From Cliona cf. orientalis (Eukaryota > Porifera > Demospongiae > Clionaida > Clionaidae), in NCBI GenBank assembly GCA_963930775.1, contig OZ005693.1:4588001-4652000 (forward strand): a DNA stretch of 64,000 nucleotides, given 5' to 3'. The position numbers were made by a program, and so were the translations under genes. This document shows, in pieces, positions 23,101 to 32,700 of the stretch (positions are counted from its first letter, which is position 1; every line of letters starts with the position of its first letter). The notes under the pieces are model-generated. The model was given only the letters and a program-made list of their open reading frames with translations. It was not told the DNA's origin and searched no databases.

Positions 23101-26100
23101 AAATATACCTTTGTCCACTCAGAATAACAAAGTGGCCATATGAAGCTTTTGGTATCTTCGTGCTCATAAGAAGTGCCTAGAATGAGATAGGTCACAAAGG
23201 CTCGAGTCATTTCAAGGCTAAGGAGCAGTATATACATTGTATAGTACACCCAATGGTATAAAGATTTGTCACAGTGATTGTACCACAAAAAGTACTTTTG
23301 TTGAGGATGGATTGACCATGCAGGTTTAATCCCTCGGTTCCATTCCTATTTGATATGCTGGCACAATCATTAAAGGCACTGTATCAGCATAATAATTATA
23401 GCGAATAAAAAATTAAGTGATGTTTACTGTATTTTTCTGAGTAGGAAAATGGGAGATTCCGTATACGTGCTCCACGTATTGCGGTTTTGTGACATCGAGA
23501 TCACGTCACTTACCCGCGCCTGACCGGCTGGTGTAGTACTGCGTCTGCGATCGGGCGAGAGAGCTAGTGAGATTGATGTCACAAAGAGCAGTGCATGCAG
23601 AAGTGTCAATTGGTTTCTCTTTTCAATATCTTCATTTCTGTGCTTACCTTCCATCATAAGGTGTGTAAGGCTTGATTTAACGACAACTGTGGGTGTGGCC
23701 CGTAGGCACCATGTGGACAGAAATACTGCCATGTGGCCAGCAATACTGCATGCACTTGACATCACATTATGTGGTTGATTTCAAATGTTTCTGAAAGTAA
23801 CATGCGACCCATATATCCTGATACAGTTTAATTTAGTGCGCCTGTTGGCCATGCATAGCTACTAGCAAGTGATATCCCCTGAATGAAACATGCCCAAGAA
23901 AACCCTAATATTAATTCCTGTCGGTCAGTTATCAAAAACCGTACAACTTAATCTCAAGAACGCATGCATACAATATTATTCAATGTGATGGATAGCATGC
24001 AGAATATGGACACACACCCTCTTGCAATTGGTAAATGATGGGCCGAGGGTTACCGTATAGCGCCTTAATTTCGCGGAACTTAAATTTCGCGGATAGCTCT
24101 CTACAAAGCTTTCGCTGAATAAATTTCGCGGTTCCATTTGCCCTACCGGAAGTTCTTTCCAAACAGCCACATCTACAGTGTTTCATAGTATACGCATGTG
24201 CATACGCCATACTACCACGCCCACAAACTGATTTGACAGCTGGTTCGTTCGTGTGAGTCGAAATCGGAGGCTAGGTGATGGCGATGGCTACAACCACTTA
24301 CGAAATGGCCGTGGCTATATATATATATATCACGTATACGCAACTGTGTGGGATGCCCAGATTGGAGAGGAAGCTGTGAATCATGGTAGCGTGGATCAAC
24401 TCGTGAAAAGTACTTCAGTAGAGACATGGCTATATAGATAACTGCTGCTCAATACGTTCTTTTAGCACTTCTAGTCCCGTTCGTACTTTGGACGTACGTA
24501 GAAACTTTGTCATGTAACAATTTAACTTGGCGCTCGCGCTGGGCTAGGCCAGCCGGCCTGGTATGGGCGCGCGCTTGTGGGCATTGGAAATTTTCGTTGA
24601 ATAATTTTTGCGGAAGCCATTGTATCCGCGAAAACAGCGAAAATTAAGTCCCACGAAATTTAAGTGCTATACGGTAATGAAACTGGCACAAAAGCCTGAC
24701 CTTAATATCTTCTGGTCTAGTTATGTTCACCCATCCCTCAGCAATAATAAAGACGACATAAACATCTCCCAGCTCTTGAGTCCTATAATCACGTGTGCGT
24801 GTGTGTGTATGTGTGTGTGTGTTAAGCCATTAACAACATTATGTACCATATACAACGAAAAATATTTTTCAGACTATCATTTTTCTTATATAGTCCGTGT
24901 CATTATATGAGGGCATGGCTACGCATCTTGGATGCACCCGGTTGCTATGAACGCGGAGAGAAAGGCCGCACTACAAGGCCCAGGATTGGTCAGAACTGTA
25001 GGGCCGTGTGCAAAAAGAAGAGTGGCCTTAATGCCTCGGGCCATAGCTACAGCTAGAGACGCATCGTCAAACGATTGGGGCGAAAGCGCCGCACGTTCGA
25101 AAGGCACTAGCGTTAGCCACCGAGCCTCGATCGAAGCGAGAGGCGAGGTCTGTTCTTTGTCATACCTGTCAGTAGTCCGGTTGCAATGTTCAAGCAGAGC
25201 GAGATGTCGCCATATTGCACACTTATTAAGACTTATCTATTGTACACAGTATATAGCACTGTAGAAAGCTTAATAGCTTAGTTGGAGCTGCTTGCTATGA
25301 GGGGTGTGGCCTTTGCAACTGCTTCCATCTGCGCATGTGCACGGTACTAAGGGGCAATCTAGCCCAGCAGGATACTGTTTGTGCATGAACTATGTCTCTA
25401 TGTTTTGTGAGCATGTACTATTAATAGGTGATCATGCATGCTAGCCACATTATCCCATAATTGTGACATTACATGTAAACATACTTGTAAAATTTTATAA
25501 ATAATATTACCATTTCATAAATAGGTCTCCAGTTACTTGCTTTGAATCTGGTTGAAGGCACTTGGCTAAAGCTGGGGCATGTCCAAAGTAAAAACTGCAT
25601 AGCATGAAAAGCAGTTATTATTACATAAATTATGTGATGTCAGATGATGCAATTGAATATCCTCTATAATATTATAGCACATACTACTGTCGCATAGCTA
25701 GCGTTTGGTGTAGTAAAGGAAGTCGTGAAACATTGGGATCAGATTGCCATCAAGATGGGATAAGTCACTTTAGGCACTTTTAAAATAAGGCCAGGCAAAC
25801 TGAATTTGCAGTTTATCGTCATTGCCCACATGGATTTTCAGATTTTCTCAAAAAACTTCAGCTTTCAGATTGTATACAGCAACTATATGGCACTTTGGCC
25901 CGGCCCCCTCCCCTCAAGTGCTGCAATTGAAGGGCGTAACGATCGTGAGTTCGAACCTAGCATTTCTCGCACTCTTTACTAGTTTGAAATCTGAATAATG
26001 ACCGCCCGCCCGCATGCAAAATCAAAAAGTCTGTGATGATAGACTGTGAATTTAGTTTGCCTCGCCTAAAGAGAAGTCATTCTTGCCTTTGTGAGATGTA

Positions 26101-26544
26101 TGCCTAGATATGCACTAAGCTTTAGCTATGTACCCATGGAATCGATCTTTCTGGGCACAGTTATAGGTGCTCCACTGGCCTATTATTTGTATAGTTGTGC
26201 AGAAAGCCTACCTGCGTAGGCTCGGGTGATAGGCAAAAAAACACACAATTTGTGATCCTTGTGGACCTTCCCAAATACTTGATTCAAAGTCATTTTTCCG
26301 CTGATTTCAGTAAGTCGCTTAAAATGCTTATGATATAGCTAATTTGGGAGATCTGACAATTTCGTGCCATGATAATATGCATGCATGGCTGACTTGAATA
26401 CCTTGGAAGTTTTGGAGAAGGAATGTGGGCATACTTCCTTCTCTTCCAGATGATATAGAGCGTCAGTGCCAGCCATGCTGAAACCACCAACAGAGCAGGT
26501 ACCAGAAAGTATAAACCGTAGCGCACCATGTCAGCCATGTACAT
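14125..26544 (-). CDS. CYP46A1-like: CYP46-like cytochrome P450, gene B (15 exons)
   Basis: Exons in transcript order: 26402-26544, 25511-25594, 24701-24782, 23109-23176, 22953-23039, 22307-22445, 19978-20115, 19360-19510, 19227-19289, 19081-19153, 18844-18928, 18639-18749, 17762-17850, 14321-14390, 14125-14265. They sum to 1,524 nt (507 aa). All 14 exons after the first equal those of gene A in length, and no stop or frameshift is seen. The N-terminal anchor, WSPKRR, AGQETT, ETLR and FPFSVGPRTCIG motifs are all present. It differs from A at scattered residues (for example RHAEEPC for RHTEEPC, DIPAGTKLM for DLPVGTELV). Its introns carry several insertions absent from A: three related MITEs, two CCGTAT-ended elements, one PIF/Harbinger-like MITE and a truncated duplicate of exon 7. 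It probably has the same ER monooxygenase role as A. Confidence 0.87.
14535..15127. other. B-specific insertion with poly-T tract
   Basis: Genes A and B align on either side (A about 4050-4080, B about 15130), but B has ~590 extra bases. The insert contains TATATATAG followed by a purine-rich GCAGCAGAAGCAG stretch, a T22 tract at ~14828 and a 3' part rich in CCTGGGACTTCC-like text. The TATA-like start, T/A tract and lack of inverted ends suggest a retroposon or SINE-like origin, but no pol III boxes were firmly identified. Confidence 0.45.
15395..15871 (+). repeat. MITE family M, copy 1 (forward), TTA target duplication
   Basis: The ends are GGGGCCTTGTCCAAAGTCC and its complement GGACTT/TACTTTGGACAAGCCTCC, with subterminal GTCATTATGAC palindromes. 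TTA flanks both sides (15392-15394 and 15872-15874). GG-starting ends and a 3-bp TTA duplication fit a PIF/Harbinger-type MITE. The interior is non-coding with C-rich runs. Confidence 0.8.
16220..16656 (+). repeat. MITE family M, copy 2 (forward, right end truncated)
   Basis: Same left end and interior as copy 1 (GGGGCCTTGTCCAAAGTCC, GTCATTATGACGTTAAC, CTGATTCTGCTCAATTTAG). The right end stops after ATTTTTCCACAA and lacks the outer ~15 bp, so this copy is truncated at that end. Confidence 0.75.
17232..17719 (-). repeat. MITE family M, copy 3 (reverse)
   Basis: The interior reads as the reverse complement of copies 1 and 2 (CTAAATAGAGCAGAATCAGAG). The right end GGACTTTGGACAAGGCCCC is intact; the left end GGGCTTATCCAAAGTCC is slightly divergent. 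It contains a ~23-bp poly-G tract at ~17616. All three copies sit in one intron of gene B and none in gene A. Confidence 0.78.
18141..18226. repeat. Perfect 29-bp hairpin in a P450 B intron
   Basis: GCCTCGTCCCCAGGCCACTC plus CTGATTTTT is followed after ~27 bp by its exact reverse complement. It looks like a very short MITE or a collapsed foldback element. A related CCCCAGGC/GCCTGGG hairpin sits inside the array at ~55691-55725. Confidence 0.8.
19792..19900 (-). pseudogene. Truncated duplicate of P450 B exon 7
   Basis: The 3' end of the preceding intron and 109 of the 138 nt of exon 7 are repeated ~186 bp from the complete exon at 19978-20115. The copy keeps its donor site (CCA/GTAAGTT) but lacks its first 29 nt and acceptor, so it should not be spliced in. 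Its sequence (encoding GFGRATFEPLLP) is closer to gene A's exon 7 than is the complete B exon (GYGRASYEPLLP). Confidence 0.85.
20265..21118 (+). mobile_element. CCGTAT-ended DNA element carrying a HIRAN-like gene remnant
   Basis: The ends CCGTATTTCTTC and GAAGAAATACGG are inverted repeats bordered by TA on the left (TT-like on the right). The insertion is absent from the matching place in gene A (AGAGCATATTATTG at ~7930). Unlike a simple MITE it holds a broken protein-coding stretch (next entry). Another insertion with related ends lies at 24053-24674. Confidence 0.75.
20461..20851 (+). pseudogene. Frameshifted single-domain HIRAN-like coding sequence
   Basis: In three successive frames the sequence encodes TAVRGYHIYQGVWEPTRGD, then ENRHDRYAMA, then AHLPKEISKMCYYFIRHDGK with ISGKVTRCRQYSED, and finally PCELKFSGSARKVRKLKQLL ending in a stop. 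The order [V-R-G-Y-H-x-Y-x-x-x-W-x-P]...[H-D-x-Y-A]...[H-L-P-K-x-I-S] matches small proteins I associate with HIRAN-domain-like transposon-borne genes in invertebrates and fish. At least two frameshifts break it. The family call is from memory of the motif order and is tentative. It is antisense to P450 B and is carried inside the CCGTAT-ended element. Confidence 0.6.
21370..21716. repeat. B-specific element with GGCGTAG-type inverted ends
   Basis: It begins GGCGTAGCCAGGATTTTAGG and ends CCCCCCTGCCTACGCC, short imperfect inverted ends. Gene A has the uninterrupted sequence (CCCCTTGCGTATGCACGCGG at ~8738), so this inserted in B after duplication. No coding frame. Confidence 0.65.
21815..22163. 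repeat. MITE with ~65-bp inverted ends (B copy)
   Basis: This is the orthologous-position copy of the element at 9559-9922 in gene A, with the same AGGGATGGAAGGGTAAAAAA ends. Its presence in both paralogues dates the insertion before the duplication. Confidence 0.82.
22470..22860. repeat. Dispersed repeat, fullest member
   Basis: Related to 8485-8760 and 21220-21365. This copy runs from a CTCTGTAGAGCACATACCCC start through CACGATTTATAGC to GAACGCGAGATCTGGCGAT, a GACGACGAC run and a CCCCTTGCGCATGCGTGCGG hairpin end. A GAGATCTG(A/G)CGATTTT(T/C)GTGC block also recurs at 39337 and 40508. The transposon class is unknown. Confidence 0.55.
24053..24674. mobile_element. CCGTATAG-ended DNA element with precise TA target duplication
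   Basis: The ends are CCGTATAGCGCCTTAATTTC and the near-complement GAAATTTAAGTGCTATACGG. TA lies on both sides (24051-24052 and 24675-24676). Gene A retains the empty site GAGGGTTAATAAAACTGG at ~12649-12666, so a TA duplication and precise ends are supported. A plus-strand stretch at 24280-24380 encodes MAVAIY..., then in another frame YHVYATVWDAQIGEE, which matches the start of the HIRAN-like sequence at 20.5 kb. A (TA)n expansion separates the two frames. Only the N-terminal part of that coding sequence remains. Confidence 0.8.
25110..25350. repeat. Dispersed repeat shared by P450 introns B and C
   Basis: The GAGGCGAGGTCTGTTCTTTG, TCATACC block, an AGCAGAGCGA motif and a CATCTGCGCATG segment recur in the same order at ~31680-31900 in gene C, with divergence. 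It is flanked on the left by a CpG-rich ~300-bp stretch (24915-25110) of unknown nature that is probably part of the same element. Confidence 0.5.
25799..26066. repeat. PIF/Harbinger-like MITE with TAA target duplication
   Basis: The ends GGCCAGGCAAACTGAATTTG and its imperfect complement (AAATTTAG)TTTGCCTCGCC form ~30-bp inverted repeats. TAA is duplicated at 25796-25798 and 26067-26069. Gene A has the unfilled site (TTCAGTAAGGTCATTC at ~13107). A TAA duplication and GG-starting ends are characteristic of PIF/Harbinger elements. Confidence 0.8.
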
Positions 26545-26566
26545 CATGACATTGTACATGTAGCTA

Positions 26567-26612
26567 GCCACACCCTTCAACCTCGTGGATCCGGAGTGAC
26601 TGAAGGGTGTGG
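26567..26612. promoter_or_regulatory. Conserved inverted repeat upstream of P450 B start codon
   Basis: AGCCACACCCTTCA, ~17 nt, TGAAGGGTGTGGCTT: the same hairpin as at 13611-13653 in gene A, here ~25 bp upstream of the start. The arms are conserved and the loop is not, which suggests a constraint on the paired CACCC motifs, although the A/B duplication is recent. Confidence 0.55.
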
Positions 26613-26771
26613 CTTGTCAGACTAGCCTCGCCCAAGCGCCCCAGTCCATGGATCCAAACGGAACCAGGAAATGAAGAGTAAGCTTATCGGTTCCACCCAT
26701 AAAGTGATGCAAGTTATAATGAATGTCATAAGAATGCATCATGAATATGATTTCACTAATAAAAATAATTT

Positions 26772-29700
26772 TTACTGCTGTCTCTTCTCAACTATACACT
26801 GCACGGGACCCTTGGGTCGAACCGTTGCACTTTCATAGAGTATTAATTCATAATCTTGAGGAAGCTGGACACTGTAGACTTGCAGAAGTCGTGCCAAGAT
26901 CAATTTAGCCTCCATCTATTGCATAAAATTCATAGTGCTTATTATACCCTCTAAATTCCCTGGTGTATATATACATATACTGAGACCATGGACGTACCAT
27001 CCCAAAGTTCTTTCCGATGCATGAACGAGGACCAACGGAGAATGGAAAGTAAACGAATGAACTTGGCCTAATAATATTATTATGTCATACAAAGACAAGT
27101 TATAGCATCTATAATAAATAATACCACGTAACTTATCACTCTCTTATAGCTCTACTAGCTTACTTTGGTCTGTTTGGAGAAAAACGGTCAGGATCAAACA
27201 CCAGAGGATTATCAAAGTTTTCAGGCAACCGATGCATCGTGTAGCTAGAGCACTGAGAAGGAAGAAATTTATTACACAACACAATGTTACTACTGTATAT
27301 AGTGGCATTATCACAATTGGGTACAAAAGGAATTAATTAAGTAGCTACACGGTTACGATACTATGAAAAATACTATAACAACAATGGCTTATAAGCCCTT
27401 GAGAGTAATAAAGAATGATCCTATTTGGCTAAGTCACATAATATCACAAACACAAACATACTAATACTTCAGTTCCAACTGGAATATCATAGCCATCCAA
27501 ATTGCATGGTTGTTCTGTAAATCTTGCTGTACCAGGAGCAGGTGGATAAATCCTCAGACTTTCAAGTAGGACCTATAATACATAATATTAAATATTATGT
27601 ATACAGAATTCACAATAGCTATTATAGCATTAATTGCCTACCTGTTGAAGGTATGTTAACTTGTCAAGATCATCAGTAGTTAATTCTATTCTATCACCAA
27701 GCACTTCAGAGATTTCATTAAGTACCCTAAATTAAATGATACACACAATTATAATATTAATAATAACTCACAGCCCATTATAAATTGAGCTTAGAAACAC
27801 CAATTAAAAGAAATACACCATGGATTTACCTAGCAAGAATATCAGGATGCTTATTCAGCAGAAAAATGGTGAAGAAACAAGTATTTGATGTTGTTTCTTG
27901 ACCTGTATAATAATCAAAAATTGATACTAAATCAGAGACAAAGATACTGTATAGCTAATCAGGAACTATAGAAGTAATCATACTATAGCTATTTACATTA
28001 CAGTCCACAGGATAAGGGTGTATTAGGGATTATTCACGTATTTGAGAAAAACGGGGTTAAGCATATGACATCATGCATGAAGACTCACAAGACATTAAAG
28101 TGGCATCGTTGAACAGAGTAGGCCATATGCTTTCTGTTGATACCTAAAATTTGGAAATTTTACCACCTTCTTATAATTCAATTTAGTAACCTGTGCCTGC
28201 ATGTGCTTCAGCAAGTCCTATATATCACGACTACTCCTCAGTTTATTCGCTCCTTTGAACCGACTATACTATTTCTATTCCTGCTTAGGTGGTGCTGATT
28301 CTCTTTCTCAGGATCCAAATTTCAAGTTTGGACTTTGCCATAGCATGGACAGCAAAAATTGTGTTGAAGGTTACACAACTTGTATCTGTGGGGACTACCG
28401 TACAGCCGGAAAATTTTGGCGGGGAATTAAATTTGGCAGTTTGGCTGTCTATGTTATAATTATACAACTGCCAAATTAAAATTTGCCAAAATTTCCTACT
28501 TGCATATATACATATGGCGATCCCGTACCGAAACGCCAAATTGAAATCCGCCAATATTCTTGCAATAGCGATTTTGGGCTCAATCGCTAAATTTAATTCC
28601 TGCCAATATTTCCGGCTATACTGTATAATACAGTCCCCATGCCCTAGAGACTATGGAGAATGTAGAGCTGATAAGGGATAATTAGCTATTCGAGCAGTTT
28701 GACCCTTTTCCTGTTGACTTATTAATATTAAGGGATTGATAATGAGTGCACAGCATGGATATTACCTGCTACATAAAAAGTTACAAAATCATCAACCAAG
28801 TCTTCCATGTCCATCAAATCACTGATTTCTATAATCAAACATAGCAAAATAATATCTGCCTATAATAAATAATTTATATATTTTCCTAACTGCTACACAG
28901 CATTAGAGATACACATGTATGTCATGTATTATGTAACTAATGCAAGCAAGCATACCGAGATTTTAAGTTGGTATACTTGCTACCGTTTCCGTCAAACATA
29001 TTTTTGTCACTATCCAAGAAGTTGACTAACACGATACACATCATTGTACTAAGTGAAATATTATAATGCAGCTACATAATAAGAGGAGTCAAACATTTAG
29101 TAGGCTATGATAATACCAAACTCTATACCATTATTCTGAGACTGATGCTTTTCAGGGGAGTCACTCGGGGCTGATTGAAAATCTTTAGCATAGTCGTGCT
29201 AATTCCTAAAGTCTTCAACAACTGCTGCTCACTTTAATAATACGTCTGATGACAGACTTATACTGTATAATTATTGAATAATAAGGAGAGAAAGAGAGTA
29301 TATCGAATATGCTATGTACTCAGAAAGTCACACACCAGGAATTCAAAAATTGATCAATGAGAGCACTCGATTCAAATGGTAGCTACATATGGGCATGGAC
29401 TCTAGTGCAAGCTAATGCAAAAGTAGTTTTGACCGAAAACACAGTGGCGTAGGAAGCGGGGCGGCCGGGGCGGCCATGGCCGCCCCACTTTTTGGCAGAT
29501 CGAGACCACACCCACCAATTTATTGCATGCGACTGAGCATGCTCATGGCCTCATTCAACAATCTGGCTAGCTAGACCGACGACCTTTTCCTACTCTCTAC
29601 TGCAATAATTTACACTGTACCACCACCCATTGGATTGGAGCGTCTCCACTTAATCTAATTATAATTGGCCTACCCACATTCAAAATGCTTCCTACGCCCC

Positions 29701-32700
29701 TGAAATGCTAGTAGATCACAATATGTGACCGGATTTGGGAAAACCCTCTGTAAGGGATCCGCACGCGATTTGCGCAATGCGCGTTTTTAGTAGGCTCAGG
29801 TCATATTTTTGTCAAAGTCCAGATTTTGTCCTAATAGTATACATGTCGAACAACCCTTCTTCTAACTGTTGCCGTTGTCTATGGAGGCTAGTCGTGCTAT
29901 ACAAAGGCGAAATAAGCCTTCATTTTGACCCACCTAGTTGGCCCAGCTGCCATACCCGGAGCTGAGCCCGTTGCTATGGGCGCTAATTAGAATTCTCTAC
30001 CTAGATACAGCTAGATTCATCGAACTACTGTATGTTCGCTCACCTTTTTAGCTCAGTCTTGGGCATCTAAGAACAATCAGCTATCGTTGTCAACAACGAA
30101 ATTCAATTGTTGCTCAATCTTTATGTTCATTTCGAACGGCCCCGCCCAGGTCCATTTAATTGATTTCCGGGTCACGCATAGTATGCGGAAACGCCATACG
30201 CGTGCATAGCAACGCCGTTAGACCATAATTTCTCGATTATCGGGGGTGTGGTGCGATCGTAAACAAAGCACTGTATCTCCACAACGAAGCGCGCGATCGG
30301 CCTAGGACTTGAACGCAGGTTAGCTCTATGGTAGAGCTTATCAACCCTGCATCAAACAGAAAATATCCCATACGGAGGGTTTTCCCAAATCCGGTCACAT
30401 ATAAAAGAGCATTCATGAAGAATCTAGCATAAAACTCACTTTTAGGGCAGACTGTGGTATCATCAAGTCAGCTAAAAGTGTGACTGGTACTTACTTGCTG
30501 TTTTAAGGATGCATGTCAAGATATCATGAGGAACCGTTTGGCCTTCTTCCAGAGCTTTGATCCTTTTCTGAATACAGTCTCTGCCAATGGCCCGCAAAGC
30601 TCGTGCTGCCTCACGATAGCCTTCCATTACATAGGGGTGCAGGTACTGCACACAATAATAAATATTATTACAAATAGATCCAATTATAGTCACTGCATGT
30701 ATGATACGAGTCTTACTGGAAAGAAAGGTTCCATTGTTGCTCTTCCGTATCCTTTCAGTGCATGTATCAGCAGAAATAGGAGACTTCCATCACCCTTGGC
30801 ATACTTCAAACATATATGCTTATGCACACCTTCAAAATTATCCCCAAAAGCAACCTATTGTGTACATATAAGGCCACACAGAATAAATTGTTTGTTTGAA
30901 CTAACATGATCACAGTCGGTTGGTCGGGGTGGATGATAATTTAACCAAAGAATTTTAATTACAAGTGTCAGCGTTTCTATGTAAACTTGTAGTATTCCAG
31001 CTGTCTAGAGGTTTGTGCCGTGTGGTAGCTTACATGTAAAAAATACATTTTTAAGATATTCCTATTTAAAGTCCGGTATATGCCTGTAGTAAACTCAGCT
31101 ATTGGATGTTTTCAATTTTACAGTCGATCGGGTTAGTTCATTTAATTCTGAGTGGCCTAAGTATGAAAAAGCATGAGTTGTATTATGCTATGGTAGAGAC
31201 AGAAATATTCACCAGGAAAAAGATTTGAATTGCTAGTATTAGCTATACATGTAAATATCCTCCAACTTGAAGATGGAGATTAGTGTGTCTTCTGACTAAT
31301 CATAACATTCTCGGATACCCTACTCACTTTACTGATAACATTGAGAGTAAGAAGAGAAAGCTTATCTCGAAGTAATACTGGGCTCTTGGTACGGGCAGAT
31401 GATTCCAGGTCGTCCAGAAATTTATCCATACACTGGTTTATCTCAGGAACTAACTCCTTCAGGTAGCTATATGTGTGCATGCATGTATAATGTTACATTA
31501 CACCAAATATGAACATGACAGCTTGGCACAATGCCAGCATGCATCAAAATGTATATTGGAAGCATTGTTATAGGGACACCAGAACAAGTCAACATATTAA
31601 GGTGCTTGAACTAGGCATAAAAAGAAATTTTCTCTTGGCAATAATATCCACATTTACTGTATACATAGCTAGCAAGCCACTGAGCCTTCAGCAAAGCGAA
31701 AGGTGAGATCTATTCTTTGTCATGCCTTTCGACAGTCTGGTGGTAGATTCAATGTTTTGAGCAGAGCGAAAGCATCACCAATGCATTCTTCTTAGTGATG
31801 AAGTTTAAGCAGCTGCTGTTGCCATAAGCAATAATAGGTTTAAAGTTTGTTACACTGTCATCTGCGCATGCCCACTGTACTAATGCAGATGATGATAGTA
31901 TAACTGTTTGGAATCTGAGTGTATGAGCCTACTGGCACCCAGACTACATGCGTATGTATAATGTCATGATTATGACATCAAACATACTTGTACTTTTTAA
32001 TAACTCTACATCGTAACCTTTTAGTAAATGCTGGATCATACAGTCGTCTTCTTGGACTCCAGTCATCATAGTGAGTAACAGTTACCAGACCTCTCCCAAG
32101 AAATCTATAATAATATCATTGTTTTCTCACAAAGTATTTCTCAATCACATTCAGGCCTGTACCTTTGCCCACTCATACTAATCAACTGGTGATAAGTAGC
32201 TTTAGGTGTCCTTGTGTTCATCAATACAGCCTAAAATGTACAGAAACGTGATAAATGTAGCTAGTTTAAAGGTCTTTTGCTACAATCTACAGCCAATGAG
32301 GGTATTTGCACTTTTGTCAAATCCTAGCTACATGTACATATTACACACTTGGAAACTCAAGATCTGTAATTCAACAGCCAATTTTCCAATGGTTTTCACC
32401 TGAGGGAATTTGCTAACTTAAAGAGGCTTTCTTTCACAAGTTATAGGTTTTAGTCAGCTATTTTTCACTTCCCACTGTAGCTACCGAAAATTAGAATATT
32501 ATTATTGTACTACTTTGCTGTAAATACATGTAGCTATGTAGCTTTATGGCTACAGGATGTGGTACACAGTGAGGATATAGGGCAAACTTAGGAATGTTTG
32601 TAATCTGTAGCTGCAGTGTCTAATCAAACCCTCACCGAAAGCGTAGGCTGAGGGTATTACAATTGTTTGGCAATTTTTGTCCGTCTGTCCCAATCCTCTT

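Larger units (their letters stand above)
29270..30447. repeat. Diverged copy of the LTR-inserted MITE, split by two later MITEs
   Basis: 29270-29442, 29704-29724 and 30399-30447 align in order with the element inside the BEL LTR (56953-57356): AGGAATTCAAAAATTGA, CGATTCAAATGG, GTTTTGACCGAAA, AGATCACAATAT and ATGAAGAATCTAGCATAAAA. The two gaps are exactly the elements at 29443-29701 and 29725-30398. This copy is older and has decayed CpG-type positions. Confidence 0.72.

Noticed and set aside
24932-25264. 110-aa plus-strand frame in a P450 B intron
   Set aside because: It lies in a CpG-rich repeat related to one in gene C; no homologous protein is recognised, and the diverged gene C copy is not open.
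28201-28479. 92-aa plus-strand frame in a P450 C intron
   Set aside because: It runs into a MITE with CCGTACAG ends, and no domain or splice context supports it.
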